From Limosilactobacillus secaliphilus (GTDB taxonomy: Bacteria; Bacillota; Bacilli; Lactobacillales; Lactobacillaceae): a stretch of 64,000 bases of DNA. This document shows positions 37,791 to 45,266 of this stretch, in pieces (position 1 is the stretch's first letter; each line of letters opens with the position of its first letter). Position numbers and translations under genes: made by a program. The notes beneath the pieces are model-generated. The model was not told the DNA's origin. It did not search any database and was given only the letters and a program-made list of their open reading frames with translations. Location of the stretch: NCBI RefSeq assembly GCF_001437055.1, contig NZ_JQBW01000009.1, positions 187,209 through 251,208 on the forward strand. Direction: 5' to 3'.

Positions 37791-38618
37791 ATGATGACGT
37801 CCTGTACACTGGTGGCCGAAGATTTTTCCGCACTGGGCCAAATTTCGATGGTCGCGGCTTTGAATGTCTTACAAGCTTTTGGCATCGAAACGGCCGCTTT
37901 ACCCACCACTTTATTGTCAACGCAGACGGAAGGCTTCAAAACGCCAGTCAGACTTGCCACTGATGATTGGCTAACCTCGGCGATTGGACACTGGCAATCC
38001 ATTCCTGACCTACAGTTTAAGGGTGCTTTGATTGGTTACCTGGGTTCGATCGATTTAATGCAGAGGTTAAGCAGTCTGTTAAAAAACGTTACGAGTCCCG
38101 TCCTCATTGATCCAGTCATGGCCGATCGTGGCGCATTGTATCCAGGTTTAAGCAGTGACTACGCTGCTCAAATGCGGGCATTTTGTCAGCAAGCGGACGT
38201 TATTACCCCTAATTGGACGGAACTATGCTTATTAGCAGGGTATAATAAGCCGTTAACAGCCACTCTCACCGCTTTTAAGCAGATGGTAGGTGAAGTACGC
38301 AGCAACGGGATTGATGCGCAGGTCGTCGCAACTGGGGTTCATTTGGAAGGTCAAGAACAGACACTTGTGACTGATAGGGACGACGACGTTCAAATGATCG
38401 CGGTCAATCATTATCCAGGCCACTTCTTTGGTGCTGGCGACACGTTTGCGGCGTTGCTGATGGCTAATTTGCTGACTGGCCATGACCTGTATTCAGCAGT
38501 GCAAAATAGTTGTGAACAGCTGGAGATTGCCATTCAAGAAACTAGTTCTTATCCTGCTGAAAGACGTCGTTATGGTTTGAAACTAGGAAAGTTATTAGCA
38601 TCGATCAGCAAAAGCTAA
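37791..38618 (+). CDS. PfkB/ThiD-type vitamin kinase (pyridoxal kinase-like)
   Basis: A 275-residue ribokinase-superfamily enzyme resembling PdxK/PdxY and ThiD. It has VAEDFSALGQISMVAALNVLQ at the substrate end, LIDPVMADRGALYPGL and TPNWTELCLLAG in the middle, and the anion-hole/catalytic GHFFGAGDTFAALLMA near residue 220. The phosphorylated substrate is most likely pyridoxal/pyridoxamine, less likely hydroxymethylpyrimidine. Three in-frame ATGs (37788, 37791, 37794) follow GGGGAGG; I took the middle one. The ECF S-component gene 90 nt downstream points to uptake and trapping of the same vitamin. Confidence 0.85.
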   Translation: MMTSCTLVAEDFSALGQISMVAALNVLQAFGIETAALPTTLLSTQTEGFKTPVRLATDDWLTSAIGHWQSIPDLQFKGALIGYLGSIDLMQRLSSLLKNVTSPVLIDPVMADRGALYPGLSSDYAAQMRAFCQQADVITPNWTELCLLAGYNKPLTATLTAFKQMVGEVRSNGIDAQVVATGVHLEGQEQTLVTDRDDDVQMIAVNHYPGHFFGAGDTFAALLMANLLTGHDLYSAVQNSCEQLEIAIQETSSYPAERRRYGLKLGKLLASISKS

Positions 38619-38708
38619 AGACAAGGCCTTGACGTTTGTTCAATAATTCGTGAAAATAAACACTAAATACATTGTTTGAGAAAAGAAGTTGAAGGAAGGT
38701 TGTATTCC

Positions 38709-39206
38709 GTGAACAATCAACAAAAAGGCCTGCGTTCGTTTATCTTTGCGGCCTTATTACTGGCAATTACCGTCGTTTTCGGGCGGATCTTTATCATCCC
38801 AATTCCATGGACCCACGGTAACGTTAACTTGTGTGATGCCGGTATCTTTATTGCTGCAATGTTGTTGGGCCCAGCATATGGCGGCATTGTCGGTGGTTTT
38901 GGTGGTCTGTTATTGGACCTGATCTCAGGATTTACCCAGTATGCGCCGTTCTCATTGATTGCTCATGGTCTTGAAGGAATCATCAGCGGTTGGCTTTATC
39001 GCAAAACAAGTAGCAAAGCTGGCCATTGGTTAGCATTAGCTTTGGGAACTGTGGTTATGGTGGCTGCTTACTTTGTTGCTGACACGATCATGTACAAAAT
39101 TGCTGCTGGTTTGTTAGGTATTGGCACGAACTTGCTGCAAGGAATTGTGGGTGCCGTAGTTGCCATGCTGGTAGTACGGAGCCTGAAACAACGAATCAAG
39201 TTCTAA
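38709..39206 (+). CDS. ECF transporter S component, HmpT/PdxU2-like
   Basis: A 165-residue membrane substrate-binding subunit with six helices. The opening segment FIFAALLLAITVVFGRIFIIPI, the loop GNVNLCDAGIFIAAMLLGPAYGGIVGG (given in pieces: NLCDAGIFIAAMLLGP) and the central GLLLDLISG resemble the lactobacillar HmpT/PdxU2 group, predicted to carry pyridoxine or hydroxymethylpyrimidine. The neighbouring kinase favours a B6 compound. GTG 38709 follows AGGAAGG by 8 nt; a TTG at 38676 is less likely. A TTGACG box at 38630-38635 could give it its own promoter. Confidence 0.83.
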   Translation: MNNQQKGLRSFIFAALLLAITVVFGRIFIIPIPWTHGNVNLCDAGIFIAAMLLGPAYGGIVGGFGGLLLDLISGFTQYAPFSLIAHGLEGIISGWLYRKTSSKAGHWLALALGTVVMVAAYFVADTIMYKIAAGLLGIGTNLLQGIVGAVVAMLVVRSLKQRIKF

Positions 39207-39215
39207 TCACAAATA

Positions 39216-39243
39216 GAGGAGGTCAAGCTGGCTTCCCTTTTTA
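39216..39243 (+). terminator. Intrinsic terminator
   Basis: GGAGGTC pairs with GGCTTCC (two G-T wobbles) around a short loop, followed by CTTTTT. Confidence 0.7.
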
Positions 39244-39252
39244 TAATATAGT

Positions 39253-39282
39253 TACTTTGTTTAATATATATTATGTAAAGTA
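39253..39282. promoter_or_regulatory. 30-bp palindromic candidate operator
   Basis: TACTTT (39253-39258) and AAAGTA (39277-39282) flank a perfect AATATATATT core (39263-39272). The element overlaps the likely promoter region of the GNAT gene (start 39363). It has the size of a dimeric regulator site; the binding protein is unknown. Confidence 0.4.
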
Positions 39283-39362
39283 GATAGTGAGATTTGACGG
39301 AGTCGTTAGTGCTTTGTTATATTTACCAGTATTAACATTAATCAGTTGGAGGTTTTGATATT

Positions 39363-39902
39363 ATGACAAATCAACAAGTACAGAATGGTTTTCGTCAAGT
39401 CACTACAGATCATGATGATTTAGTAACGTTATCCAAAGTTGCTAGCGAGTGTTTTGCTGACACTTTTGGTCCATATACACCTGATGAAGACATTCAGCGC
39501 TTTGTTGAAACCGATTATGCATTGCCGACATTGTTAAAGGAATTGCGTGATCCTGATAGCAAAACCTATTTTTACATGATTGATGGCCAAGCAGTTGCTT
39601 ATATCAAGTTGAATGTTGGTTCAGCACAAACCGAACCAAATTTTGATGATGCAATGGAAATTCAGCGTATCTATGTTTTACCGGCTTACCAGAAGCAGCA
39701 TGTTGGCGGTAAATTGATGCGTTTTGCGTTAGATGAAGCTAAAAAAGCCAATAAGAAGCAGATTTGGCTTGGCTGCTGGGAACACAATGAAAACGCAAAA
39801 GGCTTTTATCAGCATTATGGCTTCAAGAAAGTTGGTAGCCACAGTTTCCCCGTTGGTAATGATCCGCAAACCGATTGGCTGATGGCTAAGCCTTTACAAT
39901 AA
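39363..39902 (+). CDS. GNAT family N-acetyltransferase
   Basis: A 179-residue acetyl-CoA-dependent acetyltransferase. The GNAT core is plain: AVAYIKLNVG (beta4), MEIQRIYVLPAYQKQHVGGKLM with the acetyl-CoA loop (about residues 99-120), and IWLGCWEHNENAKGFYQHYGFKKVG (in parts) with the conserved C-terminal Asn and Tyr. The substrate is unknown; the sequence resembles spermidine/PaiA-like proteins in organisation. Composition is more AT-rich than the core genes before it. GGAGG lies 10 nt upstream of the ATG. Confidence 0.88.
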   Translation: MTNQQVQNGFRQVTTDHDDLVTLSKVASECFADTFGPYTPDEDIQRFVETDYALPTLLKELRDPDSKTYFYMIDGQAVAYIKLNVGSAQTEPNFDDAMEIQRIYVLPAYQKQHVGGKLMRFALDEAKKANKKQIWLGCWEHNENAKGFYQHYGFKKVGSHSFPVGNDPQTDWLMAKPLQ

Positions 39903-39904
39903 AA

Positions 39905-39939
39905 AATTAACTACCTAGTGATTCGCTAGGTAGTTTTTT
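39905..39939. terminator. Bidirectional terminator
   Basis: AACTACCTAG pairs perfectly with CTAGGTAGTT around loop TGATTCG, with A residues before and TTTTTT after. It separates the GNAT gene from the convergent TetR gene. Confidence 0.88.
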
Positions 39940-39966
39940 CGTCTTAATTTGATTCTCAGCTGCAAT

Positions 39967-40479
39967 TTAAATCAGCTTTTGTTGATCGTACATCGTTTGC
40001 AGCTGCTCAGCGTCAGTTCCAATCTGCCAATTATGATTATGAGCGGCTTGCCATGCAATGATTGCAGTTACTTTGCCAAAACTAAACCAAACGTCTTGGT
40101 TATCTGGGTACATAATCAGAATCTGCTGCATGATATCCCGGATAACCAATTCTTTGAACTGTGGATCAGATTGCTGACGTTTTAGTATTTGGTGTTCAGT
40201 TGGCGTTAGATAGGTCCATAAGTCATAAAATAATGTAAATGGCTGGTGGATAAACTTATGCGTACTGATTTGATCTTGTTGACGTTGTAAAACATTTACA
40301 ATAACTTCATTCAAGACGTCATTTAAGCCACGGTAATGCAGGTAGAAAGTATTACGATTGATCAATGCCACTTTCACCAAGTCTTTGATTTTGAGTTCAT
40401 GATATTCTTCATTTAATAAGAGCTGTTCTAATGCCATATGAGCAGCTCTTTTCGTTCTTTTAATTCGTAAATCAGCCAT
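39967..40479 (-). CDS. TetR/AcrR family transcriptional regulator
   Basis: A 170-residue regulator. The N-terminal helix-turn-helix is seen in RAAHMALEQLLLNEEYHELKIKDLVKVALINRNTFYLHYRG (key parts: ELKIKDLVKVALINRNTFYLHY, residues about 30-50). The rest is a helical ligand-binding domain typical of the TetR_C_8 (DhaS-like) group, ending with TAIIAWQAAHNHNWQIG. ATG 40479 follows AGGTGAAA. The gene next upstream on the same strand is the serine hydrolase, but a terminator separates them, so the target genes are not obvious. Confidence 0.85.
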   Translation of the reverse strand: MADLRIKRTKRAAHMALEQLLLNEEYHELKIKDLVKVALINRNTFYLHYRGLNDVLNEVIVNVLQRQQDQISTHKFIHQPFTLFYDLWTYLTPTEHQILKRQQSDPQFKELVIRDIMQQILIMYPDNQDVWFSFGKVTAIIAWQAAHNHNWQIGTDAEQLQTMYDQQKLI

Positions 40480-40575
40480 CGCTTTCACCTGATTTTTTAA
40501 TTTTTAATAAGCAATGCATATAAAAATACTCTATTTGTCTAATAAACATTGTACATTAATTAGGCAATAATATAA

Positions 40576-40605
40576 ACAAAAAGAGGGTAAATATCCCCTC
40601 TTCTT
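40576..40605 (-). terminator. Terminator for the serine hydrolase gene
   Basis: On the - strand AAGAGGGG pairs with CCCTCTTT around GATATTTA-type loop and is followed by TTTTG. It separates the serine hydrolase from the tetR gene downstream. Confidence 0.75.
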
Positions 40606-40623
40606 TAATCTCGTCCCTGTTTG

Positions 40624-41721
40624 TTAATAAGCAAAGCCACCCTTATGATTCGTCCCATAGTAAATTCGGTAGACTATCGGTGCTAAAGCTCGCATTTGTT
40701 TATGGGATAGATTGTTGCTAAACACCATGATTGTTTTGTTGTGTACCCAGTCTGAGTACATGGTTGCCGAATAGCCATCGTAAGAAGCATTGGTATGAAT
40801 CTCTTGTGGGTGGATATAAAGTCCAGCGTAGTAAGGAGTCTCATTGCCACTAGCATAGTGTTCGTATCTGATGAGACGGTTAGGCTTAGCTAGTAATGCT
40901 TCATTAACGAAGCGCCAATAATCGTTTGGTGAACACATCAAGTCACCAGCACCATATTCTGTTGCTACTTCCCGTCCCAGATAGTGCCAGGGATGGCCCT
41001 TTTCATGGGGATCTTTTTGGTAGGAAATGTTGATTGACGGCGTGATCTGCTTGTGCTTGTTCTTGATCTGTGAATAGAACGTTGCCTGCTTTAAGTGGTA
41101 TGGCTTCAACACATGCTTTTTCATGTAGGTATAGTAGCTTTCATGGCTCACTTTGCCAATTATGATTGCTAAAAAACCATAATTAACGTTGGCATAATGC
41201 CATTGATTAGGTTTGCCAGTCAAATCATAGTTGGTTTCCGTATAGTACATTAAGCGTGACTGACGCCGCCAAGCTTTACGGGCCATGTCATTGCTATCGG
41301 CCAAGCCACTGGTATGGGTTATCATTTGTTGAACGCTGATAGATGACGCACTGCGAACCTGTGGGCAATATTTTGCCAAAGGAGTACTCAACGACAACTT
41401 CTTGTCATACAGCAACTGTTCAATTGCCACACCGGTCATCGATTTCTGAAATGACGCGATTGGAAATAAGCGATTCGGACTGACTGCTTTTGTTTTTTTA
41501 CCGTTTTGTGAAATACGATTGCTGATTACAATTGGGTGATTCTTGCTTTTGCCATTGACTAAAATGATGGCATTTGCATGCGCCTTCTTGAGCGCCCTCT
41601 TTAGTTGCTGCTGTTGACTTTGACTAATTGTTTGCGTCTCAGCATGGATCGGATGTGTACATGTCATATTAATAGTTAAGCTGCACGCTAACACTAACAT
41701 GGGCCATTTTGAGCTCTTCAT
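40624..41721 (-). CDS. Exported serine hydrolase (class C beta-lactamase-like)
   Basis: A 365-residue penicillin-binding-protein-like hydrolase with a signal peptide (residues about 1-28, ending near HPIHAE). The catalytic SxxK motif is in PIASFQKSMTG (about residue 92), the Tyr-x-Asn equivalent in HYANVNYGFL, and the third motif region in SYDGYSATMYSDW. Such proteins in lactobacilli are esterases or D-alanyl peptidases acting on the cell wall; true beta-lactam resistance is not implied. ATG 41721 has AGGAGG 8 nt upstream. It is 56 nt downstream of the dehydrogenase gene, on the same strand. Confidence 0.85.
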   Translation of the reverse strand: MKSSKWPMLVLACSLTINMTCTHPIHAETQTISQSQQQQLKRALKKAHANAIILVNGKSKNHPIVISNRISQNGKKTKAVSPNRLFPIASFQKSMTGVAIEQLLYDKKLSLSTPLAKYCPQVRSASSISVQQMITHTSGLADSNDMARKAWRRQSRLMYYTETNYDLTGKPNQWHYANVNYGFLAIIIGKVSHESYYTYMKKHVLKPYHLKQATFYSQIKNKHKQITPSINISYQKDPHEKGHPWHYLGREVATEYGAGDLMCSPNDYWRFVNEALLAKPNRLIRYEHYASGNETPYYAGLYIHPQEIHTNASYDGYSATMYSDWVHNKTIMVFSNNLSHKQMRALAPIVYRIYYGTNHKGGFAY

Positions 41722-41777
41722 GAACACATCCTCCTAGCATTTTATCCTCGTGTTTACCGTAATTAAATTATGTAAAG

Positions 41778-42650
41778 CTAATCTTGCTTAGTCCACCAGA
41801 GCTTGATCAACGCTTGTGTTCCTTCATCACCTAAACCACGTTGATCAACCAGGGTTTCATATAATGCCTTGGCCTGCTTGGTTGCTGGTAAATCTAATTG
41901 CAATGCTTCAGCGGTTCGTAATGCAATCCGGAGATCTTTGAGAAAATGCTTGGCAAAAAAGCCGGGTGTGTAGTCACCCTTCAAGATCCGTGGACCGTAA
42001 CTGCCCATACTAAAGTTTTCTGCAGCACCACCTTGCAAAGTTTCCATCACTTGTTTGAGGTCTAGCCCTGCAGCTTTAGCGTATACCAGTGCTTCCGTCA
42101 TTCCCGTCATTGTGCCAGCAATCATGATTTGATTAGCCATTTTAGCGTTTTGACCAGCACCAGCCGGGCCGAAATAATGAACTTCTTTGCTAAATTCGGC
42201 AAACAGTGACTTCAAGCTGGTCAAATCGGCTTTCTCACCACCAACCATGACGGTTAGCTGACCGTTTTTTGCCCCAATGTCACCACCGGAAACGGGAGTA
42301 TCAAGGGCATGAGCACCTAATTTATCTGCCGCCTGAGCGATTTTTTGATCGAGATCAGGACTGCTAGTGGTCATGTCAATTAAATACTGGCCGGAATGTG
42401 CAGTTTTAAAGATCCCTTCATCACCAAAGTAAACCTCTTCAACATCTTTAGGAAAACCGACCATTGTCATGATCACATCATTATTTTGGGTCAATGCTGC
42501 CGGAGAATCGGCCCACTGTGCACCTTGGTCTAATACGCTTTGTGCATGTGCTTTGGTCCGATTGTATACAGTCACTTGTTCACCATGTTTCAGTAGATTA
42601 TTAACAATTCCAGTCCCCATAACACCCGTACCGATAAAACCGATTTTCAT
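41778..42650 (-). CDS. 3-hydroxyisobutyrate dehydrogenase-family oxidoreductase
   Basis: A 290-residue NAD(P)-dependent beta-hydroxyacid dehydrogenase. The Rossmann start IGFIGTGVMGTGIVNNLLKHG carries the GxGxxG loop (residues 7-12), followed by VYNRTKAHAQ (suggesting NADP preference because of Arg/Lys), the substrate motif DTPVSGGDIGAKNGQL and the catalytic lysine in GAGQNAKMANQ. Candidate substrates include 3-hydroxyisobutyrate, tartronate semialdehyde and glyoxylate-type small aldehydes; context does not decide. Divergent from kptA. Confidence 0.9.
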   Translation of the reverse strand: MKIGFIGTGVMGTGIVNNLLKHGEQVTVYNRTKAHAQSVLDQGAQWADSPAALTQNNDVIMTMVGFPKDVEEVYFGDEGIFKTAHSGQYLIDMTTSSPDLDQKIAQAADKLGAHALDTPVSGGDIGAKNGQLTVMVGGEKADLTSLKSLFAEFSKEVHYFGPAGAGQNAKMANQIMIAGTMTGMTEALVYAKAAGLDLKQVMETLQGGAAENFSMGSYGPRILKGDYTPGFFAKHFLKDLRIALRTAEALQLDLPATKQAKALYETLVDQRGLGDEGTQALIKLWWTKQD

Positions 42651-42776
42651 GATTGAGCTCCCCTTCTTGAATTACTACATCACTTATTATGCACTACAAA
42701 GGTCCTAATAGAAAGCCCTACCATTAGCGTGATAGAATCAATTGTGGAAGTTATTTTTTCTGAAGAAGGGATTACA

Positions 42777-43361
42777 TTGCAGCAAACAAGTCATCGTTCA
42801 GATAAGTTTATCAGCAAAAAGATGTCATATGCTTTGCGTCATAACCCGGGTAAGTATGGACTGAAGCTGGACGAATACGGTTATACTGACCTCAATCAAT
42901 TCTTGAAAGCAATGAATCGGGTCCACCATTTCGAACCGGCTTTAACCGAACCGGCTTTAACCAAAGAACGAATTGAAAGTATTATGGCCCACGCTGATAA
43001 GGAACGTTTCAAAATCAAAAACGGTCAGATTTGTGCCTTATATGGCCACTCCATTCCCGGTATTATTAAGCATCCGGCTGCCATCCCGCCGGCTATTTTG
43101 TATCATGGCACTGCTCGCCGATTCATCCCTAGCATCAAGAAATTGGGCCTCCTACCGATGCAAAGACAGTACGTGCACTTGTCAACCGATGTAGCGACAG
43201 CAAAGCAGGTCGGCAGTCGTCATGATAGCCATCCAGTCATTTTGACCATCAATACCAAACAAGCAGTTGCAGACGGAATTCATTTCTATTTTGGTAATAA
43301 CCAGGTTTGGCTGGTCGATGAATTACCAAGTAAATATATTCACTTTCCAGAACAGCATTAG
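42777..43361 (+). CDS. kptA: RNA 2'-phosphotransferase (Tpt1/KptA)
   Basis: Removes an internal RNA 2'-phosphate by transferring it to NAD+, giving ADP-ribose cyclic phosphate; bacteria lack the tRNA splicing that creates this substrate in eukaryotes. The N-terminal winged-helix lobe has MSYALRHNPGKYGL (the catalytic Arg-His pair) and GYTDLNQFL; the ADP-ribosyltransferase-like lobe has ILYHGTARRFIPSI, YVHLSTDVATAKQVG and NNQVWLVDELPSKYI. A perfect 15-nt tandem duplication at 42933-42962 inserts an extra EPALT in the linker. TTG 42777 follows GAAGGG and matches the family start; a GTG at 42729 is the longer option. Confidence 0.9.
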   Translation: MQQTSHRSDKFISKKMSYALRHNPGKYGLKLDEYGYTDLNQFLKAMNRVHHFEPALTEPALTKERIESIMAHADKERFKIKNGQICALYGHSIPGIIKHPAAIPPAILYHGTARRFIPSIKKLGLLPMQRQYVHLSTDVATAKQVGSRHDSHPVILTINTKQAVADGIHFYFGNNQVWLVDELPSKYIHFPEQH

Positions 43362-43381
43362 TTTGCTTCTCTATAATTCGT

Positions 43382-43423
43382 AAAGTCCCTAGCATCCGCA
43401 TGTCGGAATACTAAGGACTTTTC
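43382..43423 (+). terminator. Intrinsic terminator after kptA
   Basis: AAAGTCCCTAGCATCCG and CGGAATACTAAGGACTTT form an imperfect long stem with loop CATGT, followed by TCTTT. Confidence 0.75.
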
Positions 43424-43474
43424 TTTATATTAGCCGGTGTTTGGGAGATTTTTTCTAACTAATTTTAATGTTTT

Positions 43475-43534
43475 AGAACATGTGTTCTCATTAAACGATT
43501 CTTGTGTTATTCTATTAATGCAAACATGTGTTCG
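43475..43534 (+). promoter_or_regulatory. Two LexA (SOS) boxes ahead of the Y-family polymerase
   Basis: Box 1 is AGAACATGTGTTCT (43475-43488), a perfect palindrome. Box 2 is CAAACATGTGTTCG (43521-43534). Both match the firmicute LexA/DinR consensus CGAACRNRYGTTYG at 11-12 positions. They bracket the likely promoter (TATTCT/TATTAA at 43509-43518) 26-86 nt before the start codon, a position suited to repression until DNA damage. Confidence 0.85.
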
Positions 43535-43560
43535 ATATTGACGTTAAGATGGTGATGATT

Positions 43561-44859
43561 ATGAACTATAACCACGAACCTACTGGTGTTTTTCTGTTAA
43601 TTGATAACAAATCCTTTTATGCCACAGTAGAATGCACAATGCGCGGTTTAGACCCCATGACTACCCCTTTAGTTGTGATGTCAGAAGCAGCTAATACTGG
43701 TGGTGGCTTGGTGATGGCGGCCTCACCGACTGCTAAGCGCGATTTTCACGTTCGTAACGTTTTTCGGCAACGGAACTTGCCACGAGATGGTCGCATTATC
43801 GTTGTGCCACCGCGAATGAATTTGTATATCAACAAAAATCTGGCGGTTAATCAAATCTTCGCTGAATATGTTGGCCCAAAGGATCTGCTACCCTACTCCA
43901 TTGACGAATCCATTTTAAATATCACTAACACTTGGCACCTATTTAGTAACAATATTTTAGATGTTATTCGTCAAATTCAGCATGAGGTAAAGTCTAAATT
44001 GGCATTAATAACCACTGTCGGCGTTGGTAATAACCCCTTGCAGGCTAAATTGGCACTGGATATTTACGCTAAGCATAATCGTGAATTTGTTGGCGTAATT
44101 ACCAATCATACTGTTGAACAAAAGATTTGGCCGATTAAAAATTTAACGGATGTTTGGGGAATCAATCAACGAATGCAGGCGCGTCTTAATCATTTGGGGA
44201 TTTATTCTATGTATCAACTTGCGCACTGCGATCCTTTTGAACTTCACGCAGCCTTGGGCGTAATTGGTGATCAGTTATACGCTACAGCTTGGGGCATCGA
44301 TCGGACGGATCTGCATAGCACTATTCTGCGGCGTAGTCGTGGTGTCGGCAATTCGCAGGTGCTACCCCGTGATTACAATGATATCAATGAAATTGAGCTC
44401 GTTATTAAAGAAATTGGCGCTCAAGTAGCCTCACGTTTGCGTGCTCAAGGAAAGCAAGCAGCCGGCATCTACCTGTCAATCGGTTATTCGATCGGAGTGA
44501 CCGACGCTGATGGCAATACTGGCTTTGCACACTCATTGAAATTGTCAGATGCTACGGCTGAAACTCAGGCCATTAACCAACAGTTAATTTATCTCTTTGA
44601 AAAATACTGGGATGGTCATGCCACCGTCCGCGAAATTGGTGTTTCTTGCACGCGGTTAGTGGATCGTTTCGGTGAACAACTCAGTATTTTTAATGATAGC
44701 AACTACAATCCTTTTCACTTAGAAGAAACGATGGATATCATCCGCCGGCGTTTCGGTAAAACCTCCATTTTACGAGCCAGCAGTTTACAGCGTGGTGGCA
44801 CTTTTATTGCTCGAAGTGGTTTAGTTGGTGGTCACAATGGCGGCAATAGTTTGGAGTAA
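43561..44859 (+). CDS. Y-family DNA polymerase (UmuC/UvrX-like)
   Basis: A 432-residue translesion polymerase of the firmicute UmuC/UvrX/YqjW group. It begins with the palm motif FLLIDNKSFYATVECTMRGLDP (metal-binding Asp), has the second catalytic acidic pair in YSIDESILNIT, and helix-hairpin-helix-like DVWGINQRMQARLNHLGI. The little-finger domain follows (about 230-400). The C-terminus has no clear sliding-clamp motif that I can point to with certainty, though QLSIFND (near residue 375) is a plausible one. ATG 43561 is preferred; GTG 43528 and ATG 43549 are also in frame. Paired SOS boxes upstream and a small co-directional ORF downstream form the operon. Confidence 0.92.
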   Translation: MNYNHEPTGVFLLIDNKSFYATVECTMRGLDPMTTPLVVMSEAANTGGGLVMAASPTAKRDFHVRNVFRQRNLPRDGRIIVVPPRMNLYINKNLAVNQIFAEYVGPKDLLPYSIDESILNITNTWHLFSNNILDVIRQIQHEVKSKLALITTVGVGNNPLQAKLALDIYAKHNREFVGVITNHTVEQKIWPIKNLTDVWGINQRMQARLNHLGIYSMYQLAHCDPFELHAALGVIGDQLYATAWGIDRTDLHSTILRRSRGVGNSQVLPRDYNDINEIELVIKEIGAQVASRLRAQGKQAAGIYLSIGYSIGVTDADGNTGFAHSLKLSDATAETQAINQQLIYLFEKYWDGHATVREIGVSCTRLVDRFGEQLSIFNDSNYNPFHLEETMDIIRRRFGKTSILRASSLQRGGTFIARSGLVGGHNGGNSLE

Positions 44860-44880
44860 TGGGGAAAGGAGTTTATTAAT

Positions 44881-45054
44881 ATGACCTTTTATGATACTAA
44901 TCAAGCGGAGCAAGTTGCTGATGAATTCTTTCGGTTTTACTATCATGATCGAGGAAAAATGAAATGGGACGGTTATTTCTTATCTGAACATCAGGCGGCA
45001 CTGAAAAAACATCATCAAGATTCAACAAAAGGCTTAGTTGACGAAAATTTTTAA
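44881..45054 (+). CDS. Small protein in the SOS polymerase operon
   Basis: A 57-codon ORF starting MTFYDTNQAEQVADEFFRFY and ending KGLVDENF, 21 nt after the polymerase stop, with AAAGGAG 9 nt before the ATG. It is acidic at the N-terminus and Lys/His-rich in the middle (AALKKHHQDSTKG). I do not recognise a family. Its position and ribosome binding site make it very likely to be expressed with the polymerase during the SOS response, possibly as an accessory or regulatory peptide. Confidence 0.75.
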   Translation: MTFYDTNQAEQVADEFFRFYYHDRGKMKWDGYFLSEHQAALKKHHQDSTKGLVDENF

Positions 45055-45109
45055 AATGTCTATCTCAGCAGCATTTTCCTGCTAAATCTGTTAAAATAGT
45101 AAATGTAAG

Positions 45110-45182
45110 GGGCTATTAGTTCAGTTGGGAGAATGTCTGCTTCGCATGCAGGAGGTCGCGAGTTCGAATCTCGCATAGTCCA
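45110..45182 (+). tRNA. tRNA-Ala (CGC)
   Basis: The 73-nt gene folds as a full cloverleaf: acceptor GGGCTAT/ATAGTCC with the alanine-specific G3-U70 pair, D stem GTTC/GAAT, anticodon stem TCTGC/GCAGG with loop TTCGCAT giving anticodon CGC (codon GCG), and T arm GCGAG-TTCGAAT-CTCGC. CCA is not encoded. A promoter with TAAAAT (45092-45097) lies just upstream. It stands alone, away from rRNA genes. Confidence 0.93.
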
Positions 45183-45218
45183 TTCTGACAAAATTTTGAA
45201 CAATCAGAGATAGACAAA

Positions 45219-45266
45219 GAAAGAGCCAATAATCGCCTTGTATCAACGGTTACTGGCTCTTTTATT
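45219..45266. terminator. Terminator after the tRNA gene
   Basis: AAAGAGCCAATAATCG and CGGTTACTGGCTCTTTT form a long stem around a TTGTATCAA-type loop, with T residues after it and A residues before it. Confidence 0.8.

Noticed and set aside
40624-41721. Beta-lactamase resistance gene
   Set aside because: SxxK and Tyr motifs are shared by many wall-active esterases and peptidases; no resistance-specific feature is visible.
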